Origin: Tolypocladium sp. Sup5 PDA-1
Taxonomy: Eukaryota; Ascomycota; Sordariomycetes; Hypocreales; Ophiocordycipitaceae
NCBI GenBank assembly: GCA_000750105.3
Contig: JPHH03000005.1
Location: forward strand, 868,001-932,000
Length of the DNA stretch: 64,000 bases
Direction: 5' to 3'
The notes beneath the pieces are model-generated. The model did not search any database. It saw only the letters and a program-made list of their open reading frames with translations, and was not told the origin of the DNA. This document shows positions 12,888 through 25,301 of this stretch, one piece after another (within the stretch, counting starts at the first letter, position 1; the number at the start of each line of letters is the position of its first letter). The translations under genes and the position numbers were made by a program.

Positions 12888-14450
12888 CATGCCCCTTCGC
12901 CCTCAGTCTTCACTCCTCCACTACCACCATCTCTGATCCACAACAACAACAACACCACCATCATCATCATCATCATCATCAACATCAACGACAACACCAA
13001 GCGCCACCACCACCACCTCCTCCGCCGTACGCAACCCAGCGAGAGCAGCTCGACAGACGCTATCAACAAGACCAGCCTGCCATGGCCACGGCCACCGTTC
13101 TCGCTCCGAGCGCCCACTACCCCCCTCCGTCCTACTCCTCCGGCTACCCTCAGCACTCGGCCGCCGGTGCCAACACCGCCAGCATGATCTCTTCCGAATC
13201 CCGGAGGTCATCCGACGACAACGAATCAAATCGCCAGTCACTGCCGTCCATCTCAGAGGTCATCTCCGGCACGAGACCCGGCCAGTACCCTCCTGCACAA
13301 TCGAGCATGCAACCTGGTTCTGGCTTGCCGTCACCTTTCACCCAAGCTACTCATCAATATCCCGAATCCGACAAGCACGGCTCACCGCAGCCACTGCATC
13401 CAGCCTCATCCTTCCCCCAGAGACAGGAGACGTTACCCGCCTTCGTGGACTCTCCGAGGCCACCATTCAATGGACGGCACAGCCTGCCCCCCGTGTCTGA
13501 CCGACGTCCTACGCCTCCAACCAAGTCTGAGATGTCCCCTCAACATCCACAAAAGCCCTCAGACTCACACCCGCCGAATGGTGCCTACGCACACCCGCCG
13601 CCGCCGCCGCCGCCACCTGCGCCTACTTCTCACCCTTATCAACCTGGCCAACTCCCCCCCGGCCAGATTCCGCTTCCCAGCTATCCCATCTCTCCGCGGC
13701 ACGCTGTCCCCATTGCACCTGGCCATTACGACCCGCGAGGACAACCGGTGCACCCTGAAGAAGCAGACTATTCCAGCCGAGCAAGATATGATCCCTCGCT
13801 GAACAGGCACTTCGAGACCTGGAGTTACCAGGACTCTCTGAGCCGCGTATGTGCTACCATACACGAGACGACAGACCAGTTTGCTGACAGGCCCACAGAT
13901 CGGATCTTCTTCTCGAACCATCTTCAACTTCGCAGAGGCATACACGAGAATCGCGAGAGAGCAGCACGGATCGCAGCCTATCCCCGAGCGACTGCCGACA
14001 GAACGAGAGGTCTCCGAGATGCTCGCAAATGTCGACCTGATCAAGCGCTCGCTTGAGCAAGTCAAGGATGCAGTACAAGCTTCCATCCAGAGCGAGAGGG
14101 CTCGAGAAGGGGCCAAAGTCAAGGGAACCTATGAAGAAGACCACGATGTCTCCATGTACGGAGACGGGATGAAGCCTCAGTACGCTATGCAGCATGAAGT
14201 CAAGAAGAGGCGAGGAGTAAGTTTTGCGCTTTCTCCATGACGAGATCAATACACTGACTCTGGGATGTAGCGAGCTGCGCCGCCTGGACGATGCCATAGC
14301 TGCAACAGGATCGATACCCCCGAATGGAGACGCGGCCCGGATGGCGCTAGGACACTCTGCAATGCGTGTGGGCTGCATTATGCGAAGCTGGAAAGGAAAC
14401 GTCAGCTGGAAGCACGGTCAATACGGCCAAAGCCGGAGGACCGGGCTTGA
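12881..14450 (+). CDS. nsdD: GATA-type zinc-finger transcription factor, NsdD / SUB-1 family
   Basis: A nuclear GATA factor. NsdD in Aspergillus and SUB-1 in Neurospora are required for fruiting-body development and also affect conidiation. Three exons: 12881-13846, 13899-14216, 14271-14450. The introns of 52 and 54 bp have GTATGT and GTAAGT donors, and the first has a GCTGAC branch. The spliced protein is about 487 aa. The N-terminus is low complexity (His/Gln and Pro runs); SLPSISEVISGT follows; residues 323-428 hold a helical block (IFNFAEAYTRIAREQ, ...VDLIKRSLEQVKDAV). The C-terminal exon carries the single finger C436-x2-C439-x18-C458-x2-C461 with TPEWRRGPDG and LCNACGLHYAK, the class IVb spacing of NsdD. 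The start is uncertain: 12,881 is the first in-frame ATG after the stop at 12,791, but 13,082 (GCCATGG context) is an equally good start giving 408-420 aa depending on model. Isolated by long gene-free flanks. Confidence 0.92.
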
Positions 14451-17400
14451 AGGAGCAGGATGGCAGTCGAACAAGATCGACGACTGATTACATCCCGCCC
14501 TGCGAGCGCCACCGCAACCCGTGTGGCATCCCACTCGGTCTTCGTTCTTGGCCCCCATAATCGCCGGGGTTGAGATGCCCTAGACGGCATCTGTCTGGCG
14601 TCATGGACGAAGGGCCAAAGCGGGCGCACCCAGTCGGAACTAGAGCACCATGTCTCGGGTCCGTGCCATCATCGGGCGCCACACGAATACTTCTCTTCAC
14701 AGCACGTCGGCGCAAAGCGTTCTCTGTACACATGTTTGACTCTCGGATACCTTGTATTTCGTTTGGTGGGTGGGTAGGCATTACAGGCGTTATCTACTGC
14801 GAGGATTTGGGCAGGCAATAGTGCGTCAAACGCACTTTTCAACACTGCCTTGGATTTATGCAAATGGGACTGGGCTGGGCCGTTTAGACAAAGATATGTT
14901 CTTATTTTGGTCGCACATCGCGGCAGAGAATTCAAATCCAGAGAGATTGGCAAAAGGACAGCAGGCGCCTTGCTGACTGGCATCGTCTGTGCGCATCCCT
15001 TCTGGTGAGCGAAGGCTCCAACCTTGTATTTCCCCATGTTTCCCCTGTTCCTTGCAGTTCCTCGCTGTTCCTGCCGTTCCTCTCTATTACTTCGAGCCAC
15101 GCCGAGATCTACAAAGGCCAATATTACGGAGTACTTACTTCGTACAGGGCACAAAGATGGAGCCTTGGCACACTAGGAGAGATGGTCATGTTCCTTTTCT
15201 TCTGCTGCGTGAACGTTTTGATGTGTTGCAGCCGGGGAAGTCATCCGGAGACTGCAGCAGGCATTACGCACGGAAGGCCAAGCGGAGGGTCCGGCAGCGT
15301 CTACGCAGCGCTTGGTGCCAATGTTCCAAAAAAAAAAATTGGCTCTGGCATGGACATGAGCGGCTGTTGGCCGTTGGCAGGGGAGGAACAGGAATAGGTA
15401 CCTTGCGAAGTAGTTCGTACCATTAAGAGACAGGTAAGAAGTAGTCCGCGGAGGTCGTGAGGGATACGACTTGGTAATAGCAGAATGAGCTTGGGGGGCC
15501 CGCTTGCCACGGGCGTCATGTCTCACGCGTATCTGGGGCGACTCTTTCCGGACCAAGAAAAGGAGATATTGCCAGAGAGGGGAATGGCAGCGAGTGGATG
15601 GATGGTTCGATGACTTGCTTGCTCGTCTAGGCAAGGTACACCCCGATGCGGTCCACGATTCCATCTGCCACGGCAGTTGCTTTGTGTGAAGGGTCCTTTT
15701 CGGCCCCGGGAAATGGTGCGATGGCGGTTGCATCTCGACCCCAGCCCCAGAGAGAGAGAATTTATGAAAGCCATCACAAAATACACAGGTATTTTTTGGG
15801 GGGTTGTTTGGAAATGTTTCAAAGTGTTGGGCTTATGCACGGCGCGTGTAAGGTACTTTCGTGGTCCTACTTCGTACGCAGCAGCTTCGATTGCTGATAT
15901 TGTCTCCTAAATCTGGATAGCGTTGTTGACGCTCTACCCCTCTCATTTACTTTTACTTTTGAGAAAAAGAAAGGTTTATGCTGCGCGCGATCTCAAGGCT
16001 TGGCGGACGAGGCCCGGCTGGACAGGCCCGTGCCGCTCCGCTCTTCCTCTTTGATGTTGGGCTCGCGCTTCTTACAAAGTTGCGGCATTGACGTACGCGA
16101 TGATATACAGCAGTCGCATGTGTGCCATCGACAAGGTGTGGTTACCGCCACCTAAGGGTGTTGTCGCAGATTTAGCTCATTTGATGTGATGGCTTGGGCA
16201 AGAGTCAAGATGGCTTGAGTCCGGTCGGCCGGGAAAGTGCGGGTGAATGGAGCAGAGGGGCCCCGAATGCAGAGCGTATGCATGTGATTGGAAACAATGG
16301 TACAGATGCGCGCCTTTGCCATGTGCTCAGCGCAAATGAGGGCCGCGAAAATGAGACTCGTCACATCTCACGCCCGCGTGGGCAGGGCAGGCTGGGGGTT
16401 AGCCGCCAATGTGATGGAGGGGATGGTTGTCATAGGCCGAGGAATACAAGCACAAGCATCGTAGCAGGAGCCAAAAGACGAAAGGAGTGCCTGGCCATTC
16501 CTCAAGTGAGTTTCCTCTATGACCACGAGACTCACAATGACTGGTCAACCGTTCAGCGGACGCCTCCTTGGCATGTCGAGGAGGGGCGGGAAGGTCAAGA
16601 TTTGGTGTAAGTTAACCGTAGCGACACAACATCTGTGCCTGTGGGTATCCCGAAAGAGGAGGCATCGCACAGAGTGATGTAAAGCCTGGTTCGGGATGCT
16701 TCCCAGGCCATCGAGGGCGGGACGGCAGGTGAAGAGTCGGTCTTGGCTAACGCCGGGCGAAAATGGGAGATGAGGGGCGGCTTGGTTTATATTGAGGGGG
16801 GTTCTTGTGCGACGCGTATGAGTGACTGAGATGTGTCCATGTGTGACGGAATACTGCAGGTTGATGGCATGTGTCTGGTGTGACGGTGGACGGCTTGGAG
16901 GGGTGGTATCAAAGTAGGACCAACGTGCAGCATCGACGACCTTCAGCAAGTGTAGCCGGTATAAGATTCTCTGTTGAGCTTGTTCAGATCCATGCGCAGC
17001 TGCGTTCCAGCCAGAGGCTCTGGGTGCTTCGGGCTTGCCAACTCCGAGGCTCGGCTCTCAACGCCTCGATTTTGCGTGCCAATTCTGCTTTTTGTGGTCG
17101 GGCTATTGTCTTGCCTACCTCAGTCTTCCCCTCTTCCGTACTACTTCATCAGAATCATGGCTGCAAGTTTTGTGCATCTGCTCTGACTCCGGAGATCTCC
17201 TGCTGCGTGCAACCGTTGTACAGGCCAGGGCACAACATCCCGACGTCGATACCGTGCCGCTCAGATTTTGATCCCCTTTGGCGAAAGCGTCATCAATCCC
17301 CTCCAGGCTCCCTTTTCTGGTGAGTTGCCTTTGGGTTCGGGCGCCAGGGAGGCTTTCATGCCACGGGTGGCGGGAGAGGCGCAGCAAGCGGCCCGACGCG

Positions 17401-20400
17401 TCTGCGTCCTTCCCGGCCAAGGACCCAGCTTGAGTCCCTTGCTAGTATTGCACGATAAACCTATCGTGGGCTTACGCCAGGCCTTTGGGGCAAAGGGTTG
17501 GCCATGATGGTCCGGCGGAACAAGTCCGTCATGGGATACAGCACTGGTGACACAACCTGGCTGTGTCACTGTTGCTGACCGCTGGATACGACAGGGACCA
17601 GACACAATGAGAGACGAAAGGGACCCCGTTGGCTCACACACACGAGGCATGTCATCTAGGGGCGCACAACAATGCTGGCTCGAGTATATGACTCGCTCAG
17701 AGCAGTTGAAGGTTGTGCGCCGTCTAGAGACCTGACGTCGTCATAGACGGTACAACGCCGGCTCTGAACCAGTTGTAGGCAAGCCGCTACGCTCACTCCT
17801 AGCCACACCAACAAATGGCCTCATTGCCACGAGCAAAAGCAATGACGACGCTTGCTAGCAGACGACGGGTCATGGAAGAAGAGGGGGCATCCTGAATGTA
17901 GCCACGTGGGGTGGTGGGGGACCGGTCCAGGACAAAGAAAGAAAAGAGACCCTGGAGCAACTTGTCAGCAAAAAGAAAAGACATGGGTGGAGGGCGCGAA
18001 TAAATGGATAGAGCCGCTGAATGCTGGTGGCCGTTGCAAATGCTCCAGGGGAGTTGGAGGGGCTGGGCTCGTTCCTCGGGGTGGTTTCAGGGCGTTGGCT
18101 GATTTGGCATCGGTGGCTCGTGAGGGCAACGCGCCTCATCTTTCCAGGTTCCCGTGAGTGCAACCAAAGATAGAAACCAGCAAAGTTCGGTTGCGTGGTG
18201 GTGCGCACGTGTGTTAAGATGTTGCTCTTGCTCCTCTGGCTTCAATGTCTCAGCCAGGTCTTGCGGCAAGTCCAAGTTCCGGACCAAAGTAGCCGATGAT
18301 CACATCGTCAGCGCTCGACACGGGCCGTCTGACACGGGACGGGCGGGTGGGTGGAGGGCCTAGCTGGCTGACATCACGGACTGGGAGCCGATTGATGACT
18401 ATTTCCGGACTACAACGAGGGCGGCAGCTGGCAGTCCATACTGCCGTCTTGGAGCATGGAGCCCCGTAGCGTCTCACAAGAGGAGCGGCGGGTCAATGCT
18501 GATGATGGCTCGACCACGCCCCCTCGCGAAGGCCTGGCCATTCCCGAATCGTGCTAAACGTGATGTGACTGAGCCTTTTCGTACTTCGTACCTGCACTTA
18601 TGTGCGTTTTGGTATCCGGGCAGGGCGAAACGGCGTGCCCGCAGAATCTGAGGGTGTAACATCAGAGTCAAGTCCAAGGGGTGCGGCGCGCACATGGAAG
18701 TGAGATTGACTCAGATGGGAAGCTGGATGCGACGGAGCTGCCGCATCGTGCGTGCTTTGGCTCATGCTGGTTTCTCTACTTCTGGAGTCGGCTGTGGTGG
18801 TCGATGAAGCCGTTGATGCCGCATCGCCGTGACGGCATTAGGTGGTAGGTGGAGAGGTAACTTACAAAGTAGGCGGCAAGGCACATCAGCGGCGGCCTGA
18901 GGTGTCAACGAGGATTGGACGCCTTAGCACCTGCCTCCATGTGTCTGCAATACCAACGGGAAGGAAGGCAGCAAGCCCCTCATCCCATTCTTCACCGCCA
19001 TTGCTCGTACGCTGGATGATCCACGTACTGTGCGACGTCAACAACACCAACGTCGCTATCTCCATCATCCATCCATCGTCCACAGCACCAACGCTACCGG
19101 ACACTCATTCCAGCCTGCGCCAATCGCTCTCCCAGAACAGACCGGAACAGGCTCCGGTGGAGGCACACATGGCAGCCCTCGCGCCGCCAGCCCAGTCCCG
19201 TCCTCGTCCATCTGAACCATCCGCGCGCGATGCTGGACGCACACTCCGGGCCTCACCTCACCTCACCACCCTCACTGACTTGCACGCACACCCAGCTCAC
19301 CAACTCGGTCTAGCGCCGTCAATGGATCGCCAGATCTGATCTCCCTCCCGCATTAGCCCAGCCACCCCTGCTACAATCCCTGCCAGTGGAGAGGCACGTT
19401 TCCGCGCCCGCAATGCCCCCTTGGCCGCGTTGCTGCTCAACGATGATAGGCTGCGGAGAACATTCCGCCCGATCGAGAGGGGAAAAGACGTATGGTTGCC
19501 TCTTCCTGGCGCGTCGCCACCCGTCTGTGACCTACATGCGCATTACATGCGCTATACATTACATACAGCAAGCCGAGTGTGAGGCATCCTGCAAACAGCT
19601 ACGTACAGATAAGTATTACGCTATTGTCGGCACGAGGCAACCACGTTCGCATTGATCTGCAGTGGCCAATCAATGCCGTCGCCAGCGAGCCACTATCACA
19701 TAACGACAGTAGGACGATGTGTGTTAGATTGAGATTTGTTCCTCGACGTGGGTGATGGTTAGGCGGGGCTCAAAAGATAGATCCTCGGAGACGATGCGGA
19801 TAGATGGCGTTTACGGGGACGGGCACGTGCCTGCCGTGACGAGACACCCGAAGAAGTTGTCATTGAGGTGAATCAAACAAAGAGTTCATTCCGGGACACA
19901 GCTGTCGGTTGCGGCCGTTGACTCCCGTCGGCCGCTTGCCCGACGTGGATGCCAGGACAACAAGAAGAAAAAGCAAATTTCCAGAGGAGGAAACTCGTAT
20001 GGACCTGTTGCTGTTGCTCCGAAAGGGGGTGCCTTGGACCGGAAGAGAGCGAAATACTAGCTCCAGGGAAGTAAGGCGACTGATGGAGCGGCTGTCTCTG
20101 CCGGCCGGATGTCGTGAAAGCGATGCGACGGTGCGGGCAACGTCAGGGTTCTGCGAGACAACGATGTCGCGGGGACGTCGAGTGGGGGCCCGATACCATC
20201 GTTTTCCATTCTTTGTCATTCTGCGTTGTTTGCTTTTCCTCCGCTGCTTTCCTTATAACAGCGAGGGAGAGGTGGTGGTAAGGGGGTGTAGCCCTGGCTT
20301 AGGTATTTCGGAGTCGGCTCTTCGTAGCTGCTAGTGCTTGTCGGTAACCCGAACGCGTTATTTGAGGCCCATTGCAAGTCGATCGGTGTCGCAGATGGCT

Positions 20401-21256
20401 TTGACTTCGTCCACCAACTTGACCGATTCGCGGTAAGCTGCTCCGTAAGGCGCTCTAAAAAGGCTGTCTCCATGCCCCTGACATCCACACACCCCCCCTC
20501 CACATCTCCACCATACACGCGATCCCCTTCTAGAAAGATCCAAGTCCATCTGTCAAAAGCGGTGGAGGCAGCGATGGCCCGGACCTTTGACATGACGGAC
20601 CAGTGCCTAAAGCCTCATGCCCAGCCGCCCAATCCCCACAATGCTTGTTCCGAGACTGTGCTCACTCTGATATATCCTCCGCAATCTTTCATTACCGCTC
20701 AGGGCGAATTTTCTTGACTCGCTAGCCAGCAAGCACAGATGGCATGCCTTGCTCTGGCCGGGCGAGATCAACTCCATGGTCATGTTGCTAATGGCATTAT
20801 CAGACAAGCTAGCATTGCATCTAACGACACCAGGCGCAGCTCGGACCCCTCTCGACACGACAGATGCCGCTTGCCTCTCGCCTCCCCAGGCGCAATCGTG
20901 CGCCGCCGTGCAGGAACTATTTGGAATGGCGTTGGAGGAGAAGCAGGATGGAAGGGAGTTCGTCCCGCGAGAGGGGCGAGTGTCGCTGCATCACCATGTC
21001 AACTGTGGGGGGCGGCTGCAGACCGTTGTGTAGTTCAACGGGTCACGGCATGTCCTGCATCTGCCGTCTGGAACAGAATCCTGGAAGCTGAGCGAAGGCA
21101 CCACAAACGACAGAAGCCCTAATATTCCATTGCCTCGTGTAGGGTAGGCAGGCTTGGCAGGCAAGGTGCAGTGCTGGGTGTTGGCCATGTATTGAACTTG
21201 TGTCATCCTGAATTGCGCCATCGCAGCTCCTGGCAAACTAGAGTCCTCTCCGATAT
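14451..21256. other. Gene-free region downstream of the GATA factor
   Basis: About 6.8 kb with only short accidental frames (longest 165 codons). It carries the 10-mer motif at 15125-15145 (two variants), 15868-15877 and 18582-18591. No domain, tRNA or transposon terminal repeat was recognised. The right end is the 3' flank of the minus-strand glutamate-cysteine ligase gene. Confidence 0.55.
15125..15145. repeat. TACGGAGTAC followed by TACTTCGTAC
   Basis: The two variants of the dispersed motif lie one base apart (15125-15134 and 15136-15145) in the non-coding region downstream of the GATA factor. Confidence 0.8.
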
Positions 21257-23717
21257 TCACTCGGACTGGCCCGCCTCACCGTCTATCCACTCGCTCTTGC
21301 GTTTCCGTGCCCCGTTCTCTATCTCCCCATCGACCGTGCCGTTGTTGCTCGCCCCGTTCCGTTCTCCATTCGTCTCCTGCCCGCACCCGCCCCGGAACCG
21401 CCCCAGCAGTCTTGACAGCCCGTGGATGCCCAGCCCGGCAAAGTTCTTGCCCGCGGCCTCGCGCTCGCCGACGGCGATGACGGCGCCGATTAGGTCGTGC
21501 GTCACGACCTCGTCGACGACGCTGTCGTGCTTGTACCGCGGGTGCGCGTCCACAAAGTTGCGGATCCAGCGGGCGGTAGTGTCCAGCTCGCCGCTGGCGC
21601 GCTTGCTGATGAGCTCGAGGTAGGTGGCGAGCTGGCAGCGCGTCTCGACGTCGACGTTGACGCTGTCGAGGTAGCTCTCGACGATGGGGATCAGGCCGGG
21701 GAAGTCGCCGTCGGGGGAACCGTTGACGATCTCGTCAATCGTCATCGCCTCGTACTCCTCGTCGACGGGCAGGCCGGGCGAGCCGGGCCTGCTGGGCATG
21801 GCCGACCCGGGGCGGGAGTCGTCGCCGAAGACGGTGTTCGCGCGAGACGGCCGCAGGGGGAAGGGGTTCTTGCGGAAGTAGAACCTCTCCTTGAGCACTG
21901 CGTCGACGGCGTGGGCGCGCTCCATGTTCTCGTCCACTTTCTTGATGGGGATGTAAAAGTTGAGGTCGAACGACAGGATGGCGCGGGTCACGAGCACCAT
22001 GAAGACGGAGAACGCAGCGTTCTCGAAATCCGTGATCTGAATCTCCATGGGTCGGAATTCGACCCGCCACCCGATGTTGTTCTCTGCGGGGGGCGGCTTG
22101 AACCGCATGTGCTGCCAGTTGGTGGACTGGATGTTCTCGAAGTGGTCCGTCTGGTTCAGGTTGAGTTCCTGGAGGTCCTCCTCGAAGATGACAATGGGGT
22201 CCCGGATGAAGAGATGTGCAAAGTGCGTGGCCAGGCGGTCGTCCATTCCGCCTTCGACGAGCTTTGCCTTGATCTCGGGGTCAATCACCAGGTCCGGGTC
22301 CATGTACTCTGGACGAAGTCTTGGGTCCGTGGAGATGTAGGTCGAGTTGGAGGCGTACCGCGACTTGGGTATCCGCCAACGGTCATTTTTAAGCGGCTAT
22401 GGGTGGCGTTTAGTATGTTGATCGCACGGTGCTTGTATGATTGGAACTGGTGCTCACCTTCTCCCCCAGCTCCTCGGGGGTTCTGCAGTCGACGGCGCGA
22501 CTGATCTGGTTCCACCGCACGTCCGTGTTGGCAAGGAATCCCTTGTACACTGGCGTCGCCGCCGTCAAGGCTAGCATAATAGGGCCAAGAGGACTCAGTT
22601 GGTCGTACAGTTGCCTTCCCTCGGTGATATTCTTCGCTTGAAAGGTAATCTGGAGGCAGCAGCTTCCCATCCCGAATGCCATGGCATCCATGTGGATGTA
22701 GTTGTCGGGCGCAGCACCGTTGCGCTCGTCGTCATCCTCGGGCCAGTTGTGCAAGTCAAAGTTGACAGTCGGATCCTTCCACGGATTCGGTGTATTCTTG
22801 TCATGGAACACGGGCACATTGACTTGCACTTTCCGGCCACGGCGGGACCGGATGTTGGCGGCCAGAGTAGGGAATCGAATGTGAGGGTTGGCGATCTCAT
22901 CCGGCACAAACTGCGAGCGCAGCCTCGGCCCCGACGGAGGATAAAAAGGATACGTGAACTGGCCTGGACTTCCGATCCGCGGGAAGGTCGTCAGAGTGAT
23001 TGGGTACTCGGCCGACTGCATGTGCTCCTTGGCAATCTTTCGCCGCAACTTCATGTCGGGCTCAACATCCAGGAGCTCCTTGAATCCAATACCCCATGGC
23101 TTCCCAGGAGTGGCCTCCAACATGAAGCGACCAAACTCCGGATGGAAGACAGGCAAAGGGTGCGACCTGGTGACCACATTGTAAGTATGTGAAGACCAAC
23201 CCAGAAAGCAAGGGTCCGATCGCTTACTTGGACTTGGCTGTAGTCGTCTGCCCCTGGATTGCCGGGACACAGCCTCCCTCCTTGGCGAGATCCTTATCTG
23301 CGGCGAGTGCTTTCAAGATCTCAGCCTGGCGGAGGGACAGAAGTACCCTGGGCTCATCCTTGCTATACGTGACGACCAAGTATTCGACCTACAGCAGGTT
23401 AGCCCTCTAGAAAGGGGGGTATTGCGTGCGAGGCGGGCTGTGTGACCTCATCCCCCCATAACAGGGCATCCCGCTCCTTGCCCTTTGCCTTGTTCCAGAT
23501 CTCGAGCAGTTGCTTTCAGGAGGCTGTCAGTTGTGCATCCTCTCACGGCGGGTAAACAGTGTGCTGCGACGAACCTTGATACCCCATTCTCTCACTTGAT
23601 GCGCGCGCTTCTTCGCTTCCGGCCACTCAAGTGCCGTTCCCAGTGCCCTGTTGACTCGTTAGCTCTCCGGTTCCTACCCAGTGCACCCGTCCAATCGGTG
23701 ACTGACAAGAGGCCCAT
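21257..23717 (-). CDS. gcs1: Glutamate-cysteine ligase (gamma-glutamylcysteine synthetase)
   Basis: Cytosolic ATP-dependent ligase for the first, rate-limiting step of glutathione synthesis: L-glutamate + L-cysteine to gamma-glutamylcysteine. Six exons on the minus strand: 23717-23707, 23647-23575, 23512-23447, 23388-23228, 23166-22458, 22396-21257. The introns are 58-62 bp, the last with a TACTAAA branch. The joined protein is 719 aa, normal for the eukaryotic GCS family. It starts MGLLALGTALEWPEAKKRAH, the expected N-terminus, which fixes the 11-base first exon. Conserved blocks: LWGDEVEYLVV near residue 45; FHPEFGRFMLEATPGKPWG near 111-129; MDAMAFGMGSCCLQITF at 263-279; LTAATPVYKG. The last 60 residues are polar and weakly conserved. 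Diverges from the endosulfine gene across 1.58 kb, which could share regulatory sites. I saw no clear Yap1-type site by eye. Confidence 0.96.
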
Positions 23718-25301
23718 GGTTAATGATGGAGGTGCGAGGCCTAACAAGCTTGGGTATCCGTGGTTTGACTTGCGCCTCGGCCTCTCTCTCCGGAGCACTC
23801 CGGATATGCGGTTGCGATGATACCGCACCCGTGTATTCAGATGCCACCGGCGATGTCCTCAAGTCAACTCGGAGCCGCGAACCTGTCCGTGAGGATTGAT
23901 CGCAATGCAGAAAAAAAGTAGGAACCCGAGCGGAGCTTCACATGGACCGCCCCGCAAATTCCGAGGTTCCGTCGTTCGCTCTTCAAGGCGCCGTAGCTCA
24001 CTGTCCCATCCTCTAAATAAAGTCTCGTAGCAAGGTTCAGGGACACCCGCACAGTCCACGTTCCCGTAGTTCTCGGAGCAGCGGGATGGGTTGGGCGATT
24101 CGCAGATCCAGATCCAGATCCAAGGGGGGGGGATGTTAATATCGCATCAGGCGGCCTTGGAGGCGGAGGTGGAGCTCCACCCGGAGAATGTGGTGGTTGC
24201 TTTGGCGGGATGCTTAGAAATCCATCTTGGTAGGGCTCGCTCAGCCTGGAGGCTAGCCAATGGATATTCCACGAGGCTCACTCGTGCGGATTGCGGCTTC
24301 CGAAGGGTCGCATTTTCAGTTCCAGGGGAGGAGCACAGAGCGCGGAGGGGCAGGGTTGGCGCCATAAACAAAGGTTGGATGTCGTTGTCGTCAATGATGG
24401 GCAGACTGTAGTGCCTCGATGGGCAATGGCGAGGGCAGTCATGTGATCTCCGCATACGCCATCTGGGGCTACCCTGTAGGTGGTGTCTCAGCATTGCTGC
24501 ATACTCTGTACGAAGTACATGGACCTTGATGACCACGGCGATATGGAGGGAGTAACCTTGCAAAGAGAGCGTTTTGGAAGTGCAGGCCCATTGCTCCGTA
24601 CTGGTCCCAGGCAGATTGCTGCTTGAAGCACCTACTTGCCCGTCACATCTGACGGGCGTTCGTGCAAAAGCACGGGCTGCAAGAGTACAGGGTCACACGC
24701 CCACTCCGTACTTGGCTTGCAACCCCATTTTATACGGGATTACCTTGGAAGCCACCCATTTGTACTTGGTAGTTTTTACTACAGTAATATTTGAATAAAT
24801 GGCATCCAATTGCATGTGATTGCTCAGTGACTGACCCTCTGTCTCAAGAAGTTCGGAGAATCGCCGGCAAAATATGCCGCGGACCAGGGACTTCACCAAC
24901 CCCGCCATTCCATTGCGCCCCGCTACCTGCAAGCCCAAGCAAGCCATGGAACCTTCCGCTCCTGGCACCCAACTCAGGCTGTATCGTCACTCGTCACTGG
25001 ACCAAAGGACCACCACCACCAGCTCCCGCTCCCCTCCCGGCAGTTCGAGACCACCCGACCTCAGCGACCGTCCACCCAGAAACATCGGAGGAGACACACG
25101 AACCGCAAAGTAAAAAAAGGAGATTCCCTCGACTTGCGTCCATCGGCATCCATCCTCGCAGACGTCCCCCGCATCGCCAATTGTATCCGAGCCTTGGCCC
25201 TTTGTGCCTCGCGGCTGCTACCTGCTGGCAGCACTCGATACGACTCGACCCCGTGAGCCAGACGACGACGACTCGACCCCGAGCGGGCGGCCGGATCGAC
25301 G
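23718..25301. other. Divergent intergenic region, GCL / endosulfine
   Basis: Holds both promoters. An exact GTACGAAGTAC lies at 24508-24518, with CTCCGTAC variants near 24596 and 24704. A CA-rich leader precedes the endosulfine ATG. A 390-codon plus-strand frame (24791-25963) crosses the leader, but only its last part is coding. Confidence 0.6.

Noticed and set aside
1..21256. Decayed transposon or RIP-mutated repeat cluster as the cause of the gene desert
   Set aside because: No transposase or reverse-transcriptase motif, no long terminal repeats, and the DNA remains GC-rich rather than AT-rich.
21497..22504. 335-codon plus-strand frame opposite glutamate-cysteine ligase
   Set aside because: Val/Leu/Asp-rich reverse reading of biased codons; the minus-strand enzyme is unambiguous.
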